A DNA stretch of 64,000 nt from Pseudomonas mendocina (lineage in GTDB: Bacteria; Pseudomonadota; Gammaproteobacteria; Pseudomonadales; Pseudomonadaceae): the NCBI RefSeq assembly GCF_003008615.1, contig NZ_CP027657.1, positions 930,001 to 994,000 on the forward strand, read 5' to 3'. Positions 11,771-19,954 of this stretch are shown in pieces. The notes beneath the pieces were generated by a model, which was given only the letters and a program-made list of their open reading frames with translations, was not told where the DNA came from and searched no databases. Within the stretch, counting starts at the first letter, position 1, and the number at the start of each line of letters is the position of its first letter. Made by a program: the position numbers and the translations under genes.

Positions 11771-13873
11771 ATGAAACCAAGCCTCCCTTCCCTGAGCAGC
11801 CAGCGTGCCGCTCTGCTTACCCTTTGCCTGCTTCCAGCCAGTCACCTGCTGGCTCAGGAGCTGGAGCTACCCAGCCAGGAAATCGTCGCCGCCCCGGCTC
11901 TCGAAGACGATGGCTACCAGGCCAAGCGTGCCAGCACGGCAAGCAAATCCTCCGTTGCACTCAGGGATGAGGCTCAGTCGGTTCAGGTGGTTACGCCAAA
12001 GACCATTGAAGATTATCGGGTGCGCTCGCTGGATGATGCGATGAAGTTCGTCAGTGGCGTCGGCCAGAGCAATACGCTAGGTGGCACCCAGGACGGTTTC
12101 GTGAAGCGCGGTTTTGGTAGCAACGCCGATGGATCGATCCTCCGTGACGGCATCCGCTCCAGCCTTTCGCGCAACTTCAGCGCCACCAGCGAACGCGTGG
12201 AGGTGCTCAAGGGGCCGGCCTCACTGCTGTATGGCGCGTTGGAACCGGGCGGCCTGATCAACGTCATCAGCAAGAAGCCGCAGTACCAATGGGGCGCGCG
12301 CCTCGACGCAGGCAGCTCAAGCTTTGGCGGCGGTAACCTGGCGGTCGACGTCACCGGCCCGATTGCCGACAGTGGCCTGGCCTTTCGCCTGATTGCCGAG
12401 CGTCAACACGAAGATTACTGGCGTAACTTCGGCACCAAGGAAAACAGCCTGATTGCACCCTCGCTGAGCTGGGAAGGCGAACGCCTGCGCCTCAACATCG
12501 CCTACGAATACAAGGAATACAGCACCCCGGTGGATCGCGGCACGGTGATCATCAATGACAAGCCCGCCAAGGTGTCCTACAACGACCGCTTCGGCGAGAG
12601 CTGGTCGAAGGCAGAAGGCATCGACGAACTGCTCACCGCCACCGCGGAGTATCAGCTCAGCGACGACTGGTCGACGCGCCTCACCTACGGCTGGAACAAC
12701 GAGCGTTACGACTATGCCGAAGCGCGGCCGAACGTGCTCAATGCCAGCACGGGAGCAATGAGCCGCCGCTCCGATGGCAGCGAACATGACAACCAGACCC
12801 AATACCTGGCCTGGGACTGGATCGGCAATTCCGACCTTTTCGGCCAGCGTCATGACCTGCTGATCGGTGCCGACACCGAGCGAGTCGACAACTTCCGTGG
12901 CGACACCTGGCGCGGCCCGGCAGTGGGAAGCTTCAATATCTACAACCCGGTATACGGCAACCTCGCCGCACCTTCGCTGCTCAATCCGGCGCAAAGTGAT
13001 CGCAGCGACGAGCTGCATTCACGCTCGATCTACGCGAAGGACAACTGGCACCTGAACGACCAGTGGATTCTGGTTCTCGGTGGCCGTTATCAGCGCTTCG
13101 AGCAGCTCGTCGAGCAAGGACGAGGAGCCACCTACGTCCGCCCAACCGACCGCCACGACACCACCTTCCTGCCCTTCGGCGGCCTGGTCTTCCAACTGAA
13201 CGACCACGTGGCCTTCTACGGCAACTACAGCCGCTCCTTCGTACCCAATGCCTCGGACGCCACTACCGGCCAGGCCTTCGACCCCGAAGAGGGTCGCAGC
13301 TACGAGCTGGGCGTAAAACTCGACCTGCCGCAAGGTATCGGCGCCAGCCTGGCGCTGTTCGATATCGAGAAAGAGAACGTGGTGGTAAGTAACAACAACG
13401 TTTCGGAAGCGGCAGGCAAGGTCGGCTCGCGTGGTGTGGAGCTGGATATTACCGGCCGCCTCAGCGAGCGTTGGGAAGTGCTCGGCAGCTACGCCTACAC
13501 CGATACGGAAATCCTCGATGACCCGGCCAACAAAGGCAACGAGCTGGTCAACGCTGCGCGTAACATCGCCAGCCTCTACCTCACCCATCACCTGAACCTG
13601 CCACAGCAATTCGGTCAGTGGCGGCTGGGGGGCGGCGCGCGTTATGTCGGCGAGCGCGCCGGCGACAATGGCAACAACTTCTGGCTGGACAGCTACACGG
13701 TGGCCGATGCTTTCATCAGTTGGGACAGCCAATTGCTCGGCGAGAAGACTCGCCTGCAACTGAACGTACGCAACCTGTTCGACGAGCGTTACTACCCGTC
13801 CAGCGGCGGCAATCTGCGTGTCGCAGTCGGCGAGCCGCGCGAGGTACGCCTTTCCGCCAGCGTCGAGTTCTGA
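11771..13873 (+). CDS. TonB-dependent siderophore receptor
   Basis: This 700-aa outer-membrane receptor has a signal peptide (LLTLCLLPASHLLAQE), a plug domain of about 130 residues starting near SVQVVTPKTIEDYRV and including VEVLKGPASLLYGALEPGG, and a 22-strand barrel ending in RLSASVEF with the terminal Phe needed for BAM assembly. The plug features and length fit the ferric-siderophore subfamily (FhuA/FoxA/FhuE type). There is no N-terminal signalling (STN) extension and no sigma/anti-sigma pair next to it, so it should not be a cell-surface-signalling receptor. The ligand cannot be told from sequence. No transport or synthesis genes flank it; the Fur-like site upstream suggests iron repression. 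Confidence 0.92.
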   Translation: MKPSLPSLSSQRAALLTLCLLPASHLLAQELELPSQEIVAAPALEDDGYQAKRASTASKSSVALRDEAQSVQVVTPKTIEDYRVRSLDDAMKFVSGVGQSNTLGGTQDGFVKRGFGSNADGSILRDGIRSSLSRNFSATSERVEVLKGPASLLYGALEPGGLINVISKKPQYQWGARLDAGSSSFGGGNLAVDVTGPIADSGLAFRLIAERQHEDYWRNFGTKENSLIAPSLSWEGERLRLNIAYEYKEYSTPVDRGTVIINDKPAKVSYNDRFGESWSKAEGIDELLTATAEYQLSDDWSTRLTYGWNNERYDYAEARPNVLNASTGAMSRRSDGSEHDNQTQYLAWDWIGNSDLFGQRHDLLIGADTERVDNFRGDTWRGPAVGSFNIYNPVYGNLAAPSLLNPAQSDRSDELHSRSIYAKDNWHLNDQWILVLGGRYQRFEQLVEQGRGATYVRPTDRHDTTFLPFGGLVFQLNDHVAFYGNYSRSFVPNASDATTGQAFDPEEGRSYELGVKLDLPQGIGASLALFDIEKENVVVSNNNVSEAAGKVGSRGVELDITGRLSERWEVLGSYAYTDTEILDDPANKGNELVNAARNIASLYLTHHLNLPQQFGQWRLGGGARYVGERAGDNGNNFWLDSYTVADAFISWDSQLLGEKTRLQLNVRNLFDERYYPSSGGNLRVAVGEPREVRLSASVEF

Positions 13874-13874
13874 C

Positions 13875-14429
13875 TCAGGCCGGATCGTCGACCCGCACCT
13901 GCCTCACTGCAAAGCCCAGGCGTTCGCCGAACTCCTCGACGAACGCCGGGCGCAGGCCGGCATCCATCCAACCGTTGAAGATGAAACCCAGGTTGGAAAA
14001 ACCGCACGGCTGCAGGAACAGGAAGCCATTGATGTCATCTTCATGCCCGCATTCCGGGCAGGTGAAGTTGTCGGTTTCCCCTGGCCACCACACTTCCAGG
14101 CTATCGAACAACGGCACGCCGACTTCCTTGCGACATTCGGCGCAGCCCGCCTCCTCGAGAAAACCACGCGTTGGCATATAGATACAGCGATGGGTAATGA
14201 TTTCCAGGCCATTGTGCGACTGCCCATAGGGCAGCAACTCGGGTTGCTTGGCGATGCGCCGAGCGCCGGGCCCGATGGCATAGGCCATGCCGTTGCCGCC
14301 CTGGCCACAGGTGGTCGGCAGCGCCTCGACGATCTCGCGCTTGACCAACCAGCGCAGCATGGCCCGTGCCTTTTCCTCGTGGGCGGGAAGCGTGGAAATC
14401 TGCGGGACTAGGATCAGTTGCGTGGTCAT
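13875..14429 (-). CDS. Conserved hypothetical protein with zinc-ribbon cysteine pairs
   Basis: This is a 184-aa cytoplasmic protein with two CxxC pairs (CAEC near residue 97, CPEC near 121), which look like one zinc ribbon. The N-terminal part (ILVPQISTLPAHEEKARAML) is probably helical. No signal peptide, membrane segment or catalytic motif is seen. Start MTTQLILVP at 14429 is preferred over the upstream in-frame ATG at 14489, because the extension is arginine/serine-rich with no conserved look. It converges with the TonB receptor gene (stop codons adjacent). The function is unknown; similar Pseudomonas proteins carry unhelpful automatic names. Confidence 0.72.
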   Translation of the reverse strand: MTTQLILVPQISTLPAHEEKARAMLRWLVKREIVEALPTTCGQGGNGMAYAIGPGARRIAKQPELLPYGQSHNGLEIITHRCIYMPTRGFLEEAGCAECRKEVGVPLFDSLEVWWPGETDNFTCPECGHEDDINGFLFLQPCGFSNLGFIFNGWMDAGLRPAFVEEFGERLGFAVRQVRVDDPA

Positions 14430-14485
14430 GGTGCTCGAACGGCTGGCAAGGAAAGGGCGGCAGCTTAGGCGCTGCCGCCGGCAAA

Positions 14486-14953
14486 TCAAGCCCCGCGACA
14501 GATCGCAGCATTGGTCTGGGCCTCACGTCGCGCCAATAAGCGGGCACGCAGCACGTCGTAAATCCAGTTGAATGCCATGGTGTAGGGCAGGAAGAACAGG
14601 ATCAGCCCGATATCCAGCAGCAACGCCTCAAGCAGGCTGATCGACAGCCACCAGGCCGCCAACGGCACCAGCATGACGACCAGGCCACCCTCGAACAGCA
14701 GCGCATGGCAGACCCGTGCCCACAGGCCGCGTTCGAAGCCCAATCGACTCTGTGCGCGATCGAACAGGTAGTTGAACAGCATGTTCCACAGCATGGCGAC
14801 GGTGGAGAACATCAGGGTCAAGGCGCCGAGCTGCAGCAAAGGCTTATCCATGAACCAGGCCATGGTCGGCGCGCAGATGAGCACAGCAATGGCTTCGAAG
14901 GCCAGGGAGTGACCAATGCGCTCACGCAGGGAGCGCGGCAGGGGCTGAGTCAT
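14486..14953 (-). CDS. PACE-family efflux transporter
   Basis: This 155-aa inner-membrane protein has four predicted helices arranged as two tandem 'bacterial transmembrane pair' repeats (first RERIGHSLAFEAIAVLICAP, second ERGLWARVCHALLFEGGLVV). Each starts with the R-x-x-H-x-x-x-FE signature of the proteobacterial antimicrobial compound efflux family (AceI relatives). Members export chlorhexidine, acriflavine or short diamines by proton antiport; the substrate of this one is not known. Start MTQPLPRSLRER at 14953 is used. It is divergent from a LysR regulator with 88 bp between start codons, the usual arrangement for this family. Confidence 0.88.
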   Translation of the reverse strand: MTQPLPRSLRERIGHSLAFEAIAVLICAPTMAWFMDKPLLQLGALTLMFSTVAMLWNMLFNYLFDRAQSRLGFERGLWARVCHALLFEGGLVVMLVPLAAWWLSISLLEALLLDIGLILFFLPYTMAFNWIYDVLRARLLARREAQTNAAICRGA

Positions 14954-15041
14954 GAAACGAACCTCGTGATAAATGACGACGAGGGCTATGATCATCGGAA
15001 AACCAGCCAACCAAAAAGCAGCAGCCATCGGCAAAACCGAT

Positions 15042-15920
15042 ATGAATATTTCCCCCGAATCGCTTCAAGCTTTCGCCCAAGCGGCCAGTTGTGGCTCGCT
15101 CAGCGCTGCCGCCAGGCGCCTGGGCAAAAGCCAGTCGACCATCAGCGAAGCCGTGGCGTGCCTAGAAATCGACCTGGGCGTGGCCCTGTTCGAACGCGGC
15201 CCCCGCCATCTGCAACTGACCGAAGCCGGTGCCAGCCTGCTCGCCCACGCAGAAGAAGTCCTGTGTGCCAGTGACCGCCTGGCGCGACATGCGGCCGGTT
15301 TGGCCAGAGGCCAGGAAGCGCGCGTGACCCTGGCGCTGTCCGACGCCTACCAGCCGAAACAATACGAAGTACGCCTGCAGGAGCTGGATCAGCGCTTCCC
15401 CGATCTGCAGTTCGAAAGCCTGATCGCCGAACAGGCCGACGTGCTCGATCTGGTCACCCAGGGCCGCGCACAACTGGGCCTGCTCGGTGCACAACCGACC
15501 TACCCGCCGCATATCGCCCACGCCCGCCTGGAAATGAGCAGCGAGTTCGGCCTGTTCGTCGCCAAGGATCATCCGCTGAGCCAGCTGGCTCAGGTGCGCC
15601 AGGAAGACTTGTCGCATTGGCGCCTGTTACGCCTGAGCAGCGTCGCCCATGACGATGCGAACACCGACGATCTGCCCGGCAGCGGCGGACGCTGCTGGGC
15701 CGCGCCGGATTATCTGATGCTGCTGGAAATGGCGCGTCTGGGCTTCGGTTGGGCCGAGCTGCCACGGCAACTGGTCGACACCTACAGTTTCGGCAGCCTG
15801 CATGAACTACCCTGCAGTGGCTGGCCACGACGGGTGACAGTGGACGCCATCTGGTCGCGGCAACGCGAACTCGGCCCAGTGGCGGCCTGGCTGCTTGATC
15901 GCCTGCTCGAAGACAGCTGA
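15042..15920 (+). CDS. LysR-family transcriptional regulator
   Basis: This 292-aa regulator has an N-terminal winged helix-turn-helix (residues 1-60, SPESLQAFAQAASCGSLSAA through QSTISEAVACLEIDLGVALF) and a periplasmic-binding-like effector domain. Start MNISPESLQ at 15042 removes a non-conserved upstream extension and leaves 88 bp to the divergent PACE transporter start. By the usual logic of divergent LysR pairs it probably controls that transporter, possibly in response to a cationic compound or polyamine; this is inference. Confidence 0.9.
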   Translation: MNISPESLQAFAQAASCGSLSAAARRLGKSQSTISEAVACLEIDLGVALFERGPRHLQLTEAGASLLAHAEEVLCASDRLARHAAGLARGQEARVTLALSDAYQPKQYEVRLQELDQRFPDLQFESLIAEQADVLDLVTQGRAQLGLLGAQPTYPPHIAHARLEMSSEFGLFVAKDHPLSQLAQVRQEDLSHWRLLRLSSVAHDDANTDDLPGSGGRCWAAPDYLMLLEMARLGFGWAELPRQLVDTYSFGSLHELPCSGWPRRVTVDAIWSRQRELGPVAAWLLDRLLEDS

Positions 15921-15963
15921 GCAGGGTCGCGCCCGTGCACCTCTCGGCTTATCATGCCGGCCC

Positions 15964-17343
15964 ATGATCAATGATCCCTTTGCTCGCTTGAACCTCGACC
16001 GCGAGGTGCTCAGCGTCAGCCAGCTCAACAACCGCGCCCGCCTGCTGCTGGAGGACGTGTTCTCCGGCATCTGGGTCGAGGGGGAAATCTCCAACCTCGC
16101 CCGCCCGGCCTCCGGCCACATCTACTTCACCCTGAAAGACAGCCAGGCCCAGGTGCGCTGCGCGTTGTTCCGGCAGAACGCTGCGCGCGTACGCCAGGCG
16201 CTGCGCGACGGATTGGCGGTTAAGGTTCGCGGCAAGGTCTCGCTGTTCGAGGGGCGCGGCGACTATCAGCTGATTCTCGATGCGGTGGAGCCTGCCGGTG
16301 ACGGCGCACTGCGCCTGGCCTTCGAGGCACTGAAGGAGAAGCTCGGCGCCGAGGGGCTGTTCGCCACCGAGCGCAAGATCGCCCTGCCCGCCCATCCGAA
16401 ACGTATCGGTATTGTCACCTCGCCCACCGGCGCGGTGATCCGCGACATCATCAGCGTTTTCCGCCGTCGCGCACCGCAGGTGGAGCTGAACCTGATCCCC
16501 ACTGCCGTACAAGGGCGCGAGGCCACCGCGCAGATCGTCCGAGCCCTGCAACACGCCGATGCGCAAGGTTTCGACGCGCTGATCCTGGCCCGTGGCGGCG
16601 GCTCGCTGGAAGACCTCTGGTGCTTCAACGAGGAAGCCGTGGCCCGCGCCGTGGCGGCCTGTGTGACCCCCATCGTCAGTGCCGTAGGTCATGAGACGGA
16701 TGTGTCCATCGCCGACTTCGTCGCTGACGTGCGCGCGCCAACCCCTTCGGCCGCCGCCGAATTACTGGCGCCGGACAGCAGCGAACTGGTGCAACGCCTG
16801 CACAACCTGCAGCGGCGCCTGGTGCTGCAGATGCAAGGCCGTCTGGCCCGCGAACGCCTGCGCCTGGACGGCGTGAGCAAGCGCCTGCGTCACCCTGGAG
16901 AACGCCTGCGCCAGCAGGCGCAGCGCCTTGACGACCTGGACATGCGCCTGCGCCGCGCCTTCAACCAGCAACTCGCCAATCAGCGAGAACGCCTGGCCCG
17001 CCTCGACGCTCGTCTCGCCGCCCAGCATCCGGGGCACAACCTGGCGCTGCTGCGCCAGCGCCTCGACGGCCTGGCCGCGCGCCTGCCACGTGCCATGCAC
17101 GGCCAGCTACGCAGCCAGCGCCAACAACTGGGTGCACTGGCCGCGCAACTGCAGATCGTCAGCCCACTGGCCACCCTGGGCCGTGGCTACAGCATCCTCC
17201 TCGACGAACGCGGCCATGCGGTGCGCAGCGCCGCGCAGACCCAGCCGGGCCAACGCCTCAAGGCGCGCCTGAGCGAAGGCGAGCTGGACGTGCGCGTCGA
17301 AGACAACCACATACAACCGGCGACGCTGTCGCTCCTGGATTGA
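15964..17343 (+). CDS. xseA: Exodeoxyribonuclease VII large subunit
   Basis: XseA with several XseB subunits forms exonuclease VII, which degrades single-stranded DNA from both ends to short oligonucleotides. The 459-aa protein has an N-terminal OB fold (WVEGEISNLARPASGHIYF near residue 36), the exonuclease core with the conserved LARGGGSLEDLW and VGHETDVSIADFVAD motifs, and a long charged coiled coil (about 270-400) that binds the small subunit. The C-terminal cap includes LGRGYSIL. Start MINDPFARLN at 15964 follows the family; the longer frame from 15895 runs back over the LysR gene end. The small-subunit gene is not next to it. Confidence 0.96.
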   Translation: MINDPFARLNLDREVLSVSQLNNRARLLLEDVFSGIWVEGEISNLARPASGHIYFTLKDSQAQVRCALFRQNAARVRQALRDGLAVKVRGKVSLFEGRGDYQLILDAVEPAGDGALRLAFEALKEKLGAEGLFATERKIALPAHPKRIGIVTSPTGAVIRDIISVFRRRAPQVELNLIPTAVQGREATAQIVRALQHADAQGFDALILARGGGSLEDLWCFNEEAVARAVAACVTPIVSAVGHETDVSIADFVADVRAPTPSAAAELLAPDSSELVQRLHNLQRRLVLQMQGRLARERLRLDGVSKRLRHPGERLRQQAQRLDDLDMRLRRAFNQQLANQRERLARLDARLAAQHPGHNLALLRQRLDGLAARLPRAMHGQLRSQRQQLGALAAQLQIVSPLATLGRGYSILLDERGHAVRSAAQTQPGQRLKARLSEGELDVRVEDNHIQPATLSLLD

Positions 17344-17349
17344 GAACCG

Positions 17350-18192
17350 ATGTCCAGCCTTACCCGCACGCAATTGTTCGCCGGCCTGCTGGCCCTATGC
17401 CTTGCCATCCCCGCTCACGCCGAAGGCTTCATCACCCGCCTGCTGAACAAACCGGTGCCGGGTGGTGTTGCGGTGGTCGATCTGGGCAACCCGGCACAGG
17501 CACCGAAGGTGCGCTACCAGGGCAAACCGGTGCTCACCGTGCACGAGGACGGCCAGCGTTGGATCGCCGTCGTCGGTATTCCGCTCAACGTCAAACCGGG
17601 CAGCCAGCAGGTAGAGGTCGAAGGCGGCCAGAAACTAAGCTTCCAGGTCGGCGCCAAGCACTACACCGAGCAGCGCATCACCATCAAGAACCAGCAACAG
17701 GTCACGCCCAACGCCGCCAACCTGAAACGCATCGAACGCGAACTGGCAGAGCAGACCCGCGCCTACCAGCAGTTCAGTGCGCGCCAACCAAGCAACCTGA
17801 TGTTCGACAGGCCGGTCAACGGCCCGCTGTCCAGCCCATTCGGCTTGCGTCGCTTCTTCAACGGCGAGGAACGCAACCCGCACTCGGGCCTGGACTTCGC
17901 CGCCAACCGCGGCACACCGATCAAGGCGCCGGCGGCCGGCAAGGTAATCCTCATCGGCGATTACTTCTTCAACGGCAAAACGGTGTTCCTCGACCACGGC
18001 CAGGGGCTGATCAGCATGTTCTGCCACCTATCGGAAATCGACGTGAAGCTGGGTGACGAAATCGCCCGAGGCGGCCATGTCGGCAAGGTCGGCGCGACCG
18101 GTCGCGCCACCGGCCCTCACCTGCACTGGAACGTCAGCCTCAACGATGCGCGAGTCGATCCGGCGATCTTTATCGGCGCGTTCAAGCCCTGA
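17350..18192 (+). CDS. Periplasmic M23-family peptidase
   Basis: This 280-aa secreted protein begins with a signal peptide (LLALCLAIPAHAEG). A beta-rich N-terminal region is followed by a C-terminal LytM/M23 domain starting near SNLMFDRPVNGPLSSPFG. The zinc site is complete: HSGLD near residue 178 and HLHW near 257. It should cut peptide cross-links in peptidoglycan. It lies 6 nt after xseA, an arrangement shared with other pseudomonads, and is probably co-transcribed. The fold resembles E. coli MepM-like or YebA-type enzymes more than LasA, but no specific name is claimed. Confidence 0.9.
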   Translation: MSSLTRTQLFAGLLALCLAIPAHAEGFITRLLNKPVPGGVAVVDLGNPAQAPKVRYQGKPVLTVHEDGQRWIAVVGIPLNVKPGSQQVEVEGGQKLSFQVGAKHYTEQRITIKNQQQVTPNAANLKRIERELAEQTRAYQQFSARQPSNLMFDRPVNGPLSSPFGLRRFFNGEERNPHSGLDFAANRGTPIKAPAAGKVILIGDYFFNGKTVFLDHGQGLISMFCHLSEIDVKLGDEIARGGHVGKVGATGRATGPHLHWNVSLNDARVDPAIFIGAFKP

Positions 18193-18214
18193 ACCGACGT
18201 AGCGCGCAACACCT

Positions 18215-18240
18215 GCCGTTTGGGTTAACGGCATATTTTT
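18215..18240 (+). terminator. Rho-independent terminator after the M23 peptidase gene
   Basis: Stem GCCGTT / AACGGC with a 6-nt loop is followed by ATATTTTT, 22 bp after the stop codon. Confidence 0.65.
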
Positions 18241-18313
18241 GCTAGGGTACGGCGGCTCAGATGGCCGGCCCTGTAGCGTCGGCCTTTCCTCACTGCCTGC
18301 TTCGGAGTCGGAA

Positions 18314-19564
18314 ATGCCGAATGAGCTCAACACCTGGATGGGTTGGCTGAACGAACAGCCTGAACTGCTCACCCTCACCGCCACCCTCGCCCTGATCGTT
18401 GCCGCCTGGCTGTCGAACTGGATCGTCAAACGTATTCTGGTACGCGCCATCTACCGCGTGGTCGGCGCGACCGCCCTGGGCCGCCACGGCCAGATCAAGG
18501 AAAGCGGCATCATCAAGCGCCTGTCCAACATCGTGCCGGCGCTGGTGCTCTCCTCCGGCGTGGCCGTAGTGCCAGGCATGCCGGAAGCCGTGGTAACGGT
18601 GACGCAGAACGTCTGTGGCGCCTTCATCGTGCTGACCATCGCACTGGCCATCGGCGCCCTGCTGGACATCCTCAACACCCTTTACCAGCGTCGCCCCAAC
18701 GCGCACCTGAAGCCGATCAAAGGCTACCTGCAGGTGATCAAGATCGCCATCTTCGCCATCGCCACCATCCTCATGGTGGCGACGTTGATCGACCGCTCGC
18801 CGTTGATCCTGCTGTCCGGCCTCGGTGCCATGGCTGCGGTGCTGATGTTGATCTTCCAGGACACCCTGCTGTCGCTGGTGGCCAGCGTACAGATTTCCTC
18901 CAGCGATATCGTGCGTGTCGGCGATTGGGTGGAAATGCCCCAGCTCAATGCCGACGGCGATGTGATCGACATCGCCCTGCACACGGTGAAAGTGCAGAAC
19001 TGGGACAAGACCATCACCACCATCCCGACCAAGCGCTTCATCACCGACCCGTTCAAGAACTGGCGCGGCATGCAGGAATCCGGCGGACGCCGGATCAAGC
19101 GTGCGCTGTATCTGGATCAAACCAGCGTGCATTTCCTCAGCGACGAGGAAATCGCCCGCCTGCGCCGCTTCATGCTGCTCGACGAGTACCTCGACCGTAA
19201 GGACCAGGAACTGCAGGACTGGAACACCAAGCTGGCCGAACACGGCAAGGAAGCGGTCAACACCCGCCGCATCACCAACATCGGCAGTTTCCGCGCCTAC
19301 GTCGAACACTACCTGCGGCACAATCCGAACATTCACCAGAACATGACCCTGCTGGTGCGTCAGCTCAGCCCGACCGCCGACGGCCTGCCGCTGGAAATCT
19401 ACTGCTTCACCAACACCATCGCCTGGAATGCCTATGAAGGCATCCAGTCGGATATCTTCGACCACCTGCTGGCCATCCTCCCCGAGTTCGGCCTGCGCGT
19501 GTTCCAACACCCGAGCGGTGCGGACATGCGCGAGCTGCGTCCGACGCTGCAGCCAGCCCCTTGA
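18314..19564 (+). CDS. MscS-family mechanosensitive channel (YbdG-like)
   Basis: This 416-aa inner-membrane protein has about five hydrophobic segments: LTATLALIVAAWLSNWI, IVPALVLSSGVAVVPG, AFIVLTIALAIGALLDIL, IAIFAIATILMVATLI and LILLSGLGAMAAVLMLIF. The MscS pore and beta domains follow (SVQISSSDIVRVGDWVEMPQ, then the TIPTKRFIT region). The extended C-terminal domain and length fit the YbdG/MscM subgroup, which respond to mild osmotic downshift. Start MPNELNTWM at 18314 is chosen because the upstream 25 codons lack membrane character and overlap the leader. A terminator follows directly. Confidence 0.88.
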   Translation: MPNELNTWMGWLNEQPELLTLTATLALIVAAWLSNWIVKRILVRAIYRVVGATALGRHGQIKESGIIKRLSNIVPALVLSSGVAVVPGMPEAVVTVTQNVCGAFIVLTIALAIGALLDILNTLYQRRPNAHLKPIKGYLQVIKIAIFAIATILMVATLIDRSPLILLSGLGAMAAVLMLIFQDTLLSLVASVQISSSDIVRVGDWVEMPQLNADGDVIDIALHTVKVQNWDKTITTIPTKRFITDPFKNWRGMQESGGRRIKRALYLDQTSVHFLSDEEIARLRRFMLLDEYLDRKDQELQDWNTKLAEHGKEAVNTRRITNIGSFRAYVEHYLRHNPNIHQNMTLLVRQLSPTADGLPLEIYCFTNTIAWNAYEGIQSDIFDHLLAILPEFGLRVFQHPSGADMRELRPTLQPAP

Positions 19565-19570
19565 CGCCAA

Positions 19571-19592
19571 CGGGAACCAGATTCCCGCTTTT
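19571..19592 (+). terminator. Rho-independent terminator of the MscS-type channel gene
   Basis: Perfect stem CGGGAA / TTCCCG with a 5-nt loop followed by CTTTT, 7 bp after the stop codon. Confidence 0.7.
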
Positions 19593-19793
19593 CAGGAGCC
19601 AGCTTGTTGCGATGAACACCGCCAACAGGCTGGCTTACAACCGCCTTCACAAGCACGCCAGCACTACGCAATGAAAAGTTGAATAAGCGAAAAAGGCAGC
19701 AACAAAAAATCGCCAGACCATCCAATCCGCTTTTTTTCACCAATTTTTCCAACATGCTTGCCAGCTTTTTCCTCAATGGTTAGGGTTGGCTCC

Positions 19794-19868
19794 ATGAATA
19801 TCTCGCAGACCCTCATCATCCTCAGGCAACACGCCAACCTGTGCCTGGTCTCTCAACGACTGCGCTAG
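19794..19868 (+). CDS. Candidate leuA leader peptide (24 aa)
   Basis: This short frame reads MNISQTLIILRQHANLCLVS plus QRLR, ending at TAG 87 nt before the leuA start. Five of 24 residues are Leu and three are Ile. The stop overlaps a small hairpin (GGGTC-TGCC-GACCC, 19868-19881) followed by T-rich sequence (CTTTTCTCTGTTTTTATTTT). This fits a transcription attenuator responding to branched-chain amino-acid supply, but the ribosome site is weak (AGGG 8-9 nt upstream) and alternative structures were not computed. It may be chance. Confidence 0.35.
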   Translation: MNISQTLIILRQHANLCLVSQRLR

Positions 19869-19954
19869 GGTCTGCCGACCCCGAATTCCCCACCTTTTCT
19901 CTGTTTTTATTTTTCAGCACGGCCCATAGAGGCCCTCGCTTTCAGGATTGACTC

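Larger units (their letters stand above)
19565..19954 (+). other. 390-bp intergenic region and leuA leader
   Basis: It holds the channel-gene terminator (19571-19592), a large hairpin (19598-19634, arms of 12 nt with one mismatch), several T- and A-rich runs, and a short frame with an Ile/Leu-rich product (19794-19868) ahead of leuA. A possible promoter TTGCCA-N17-TAGGGT lies at 19758-19786. No longer gene is seen. Confidence 0.6.

Noticed and set aside
19612..19674. 20-codon frame MNTANRLAYNRLHKHASTTQ as a leuA leader
   Set aside because: It lies inside the long hairpin arms, has no run of leucine codons, and ends 280 nt before leuA; the frame at 19794 fits better.
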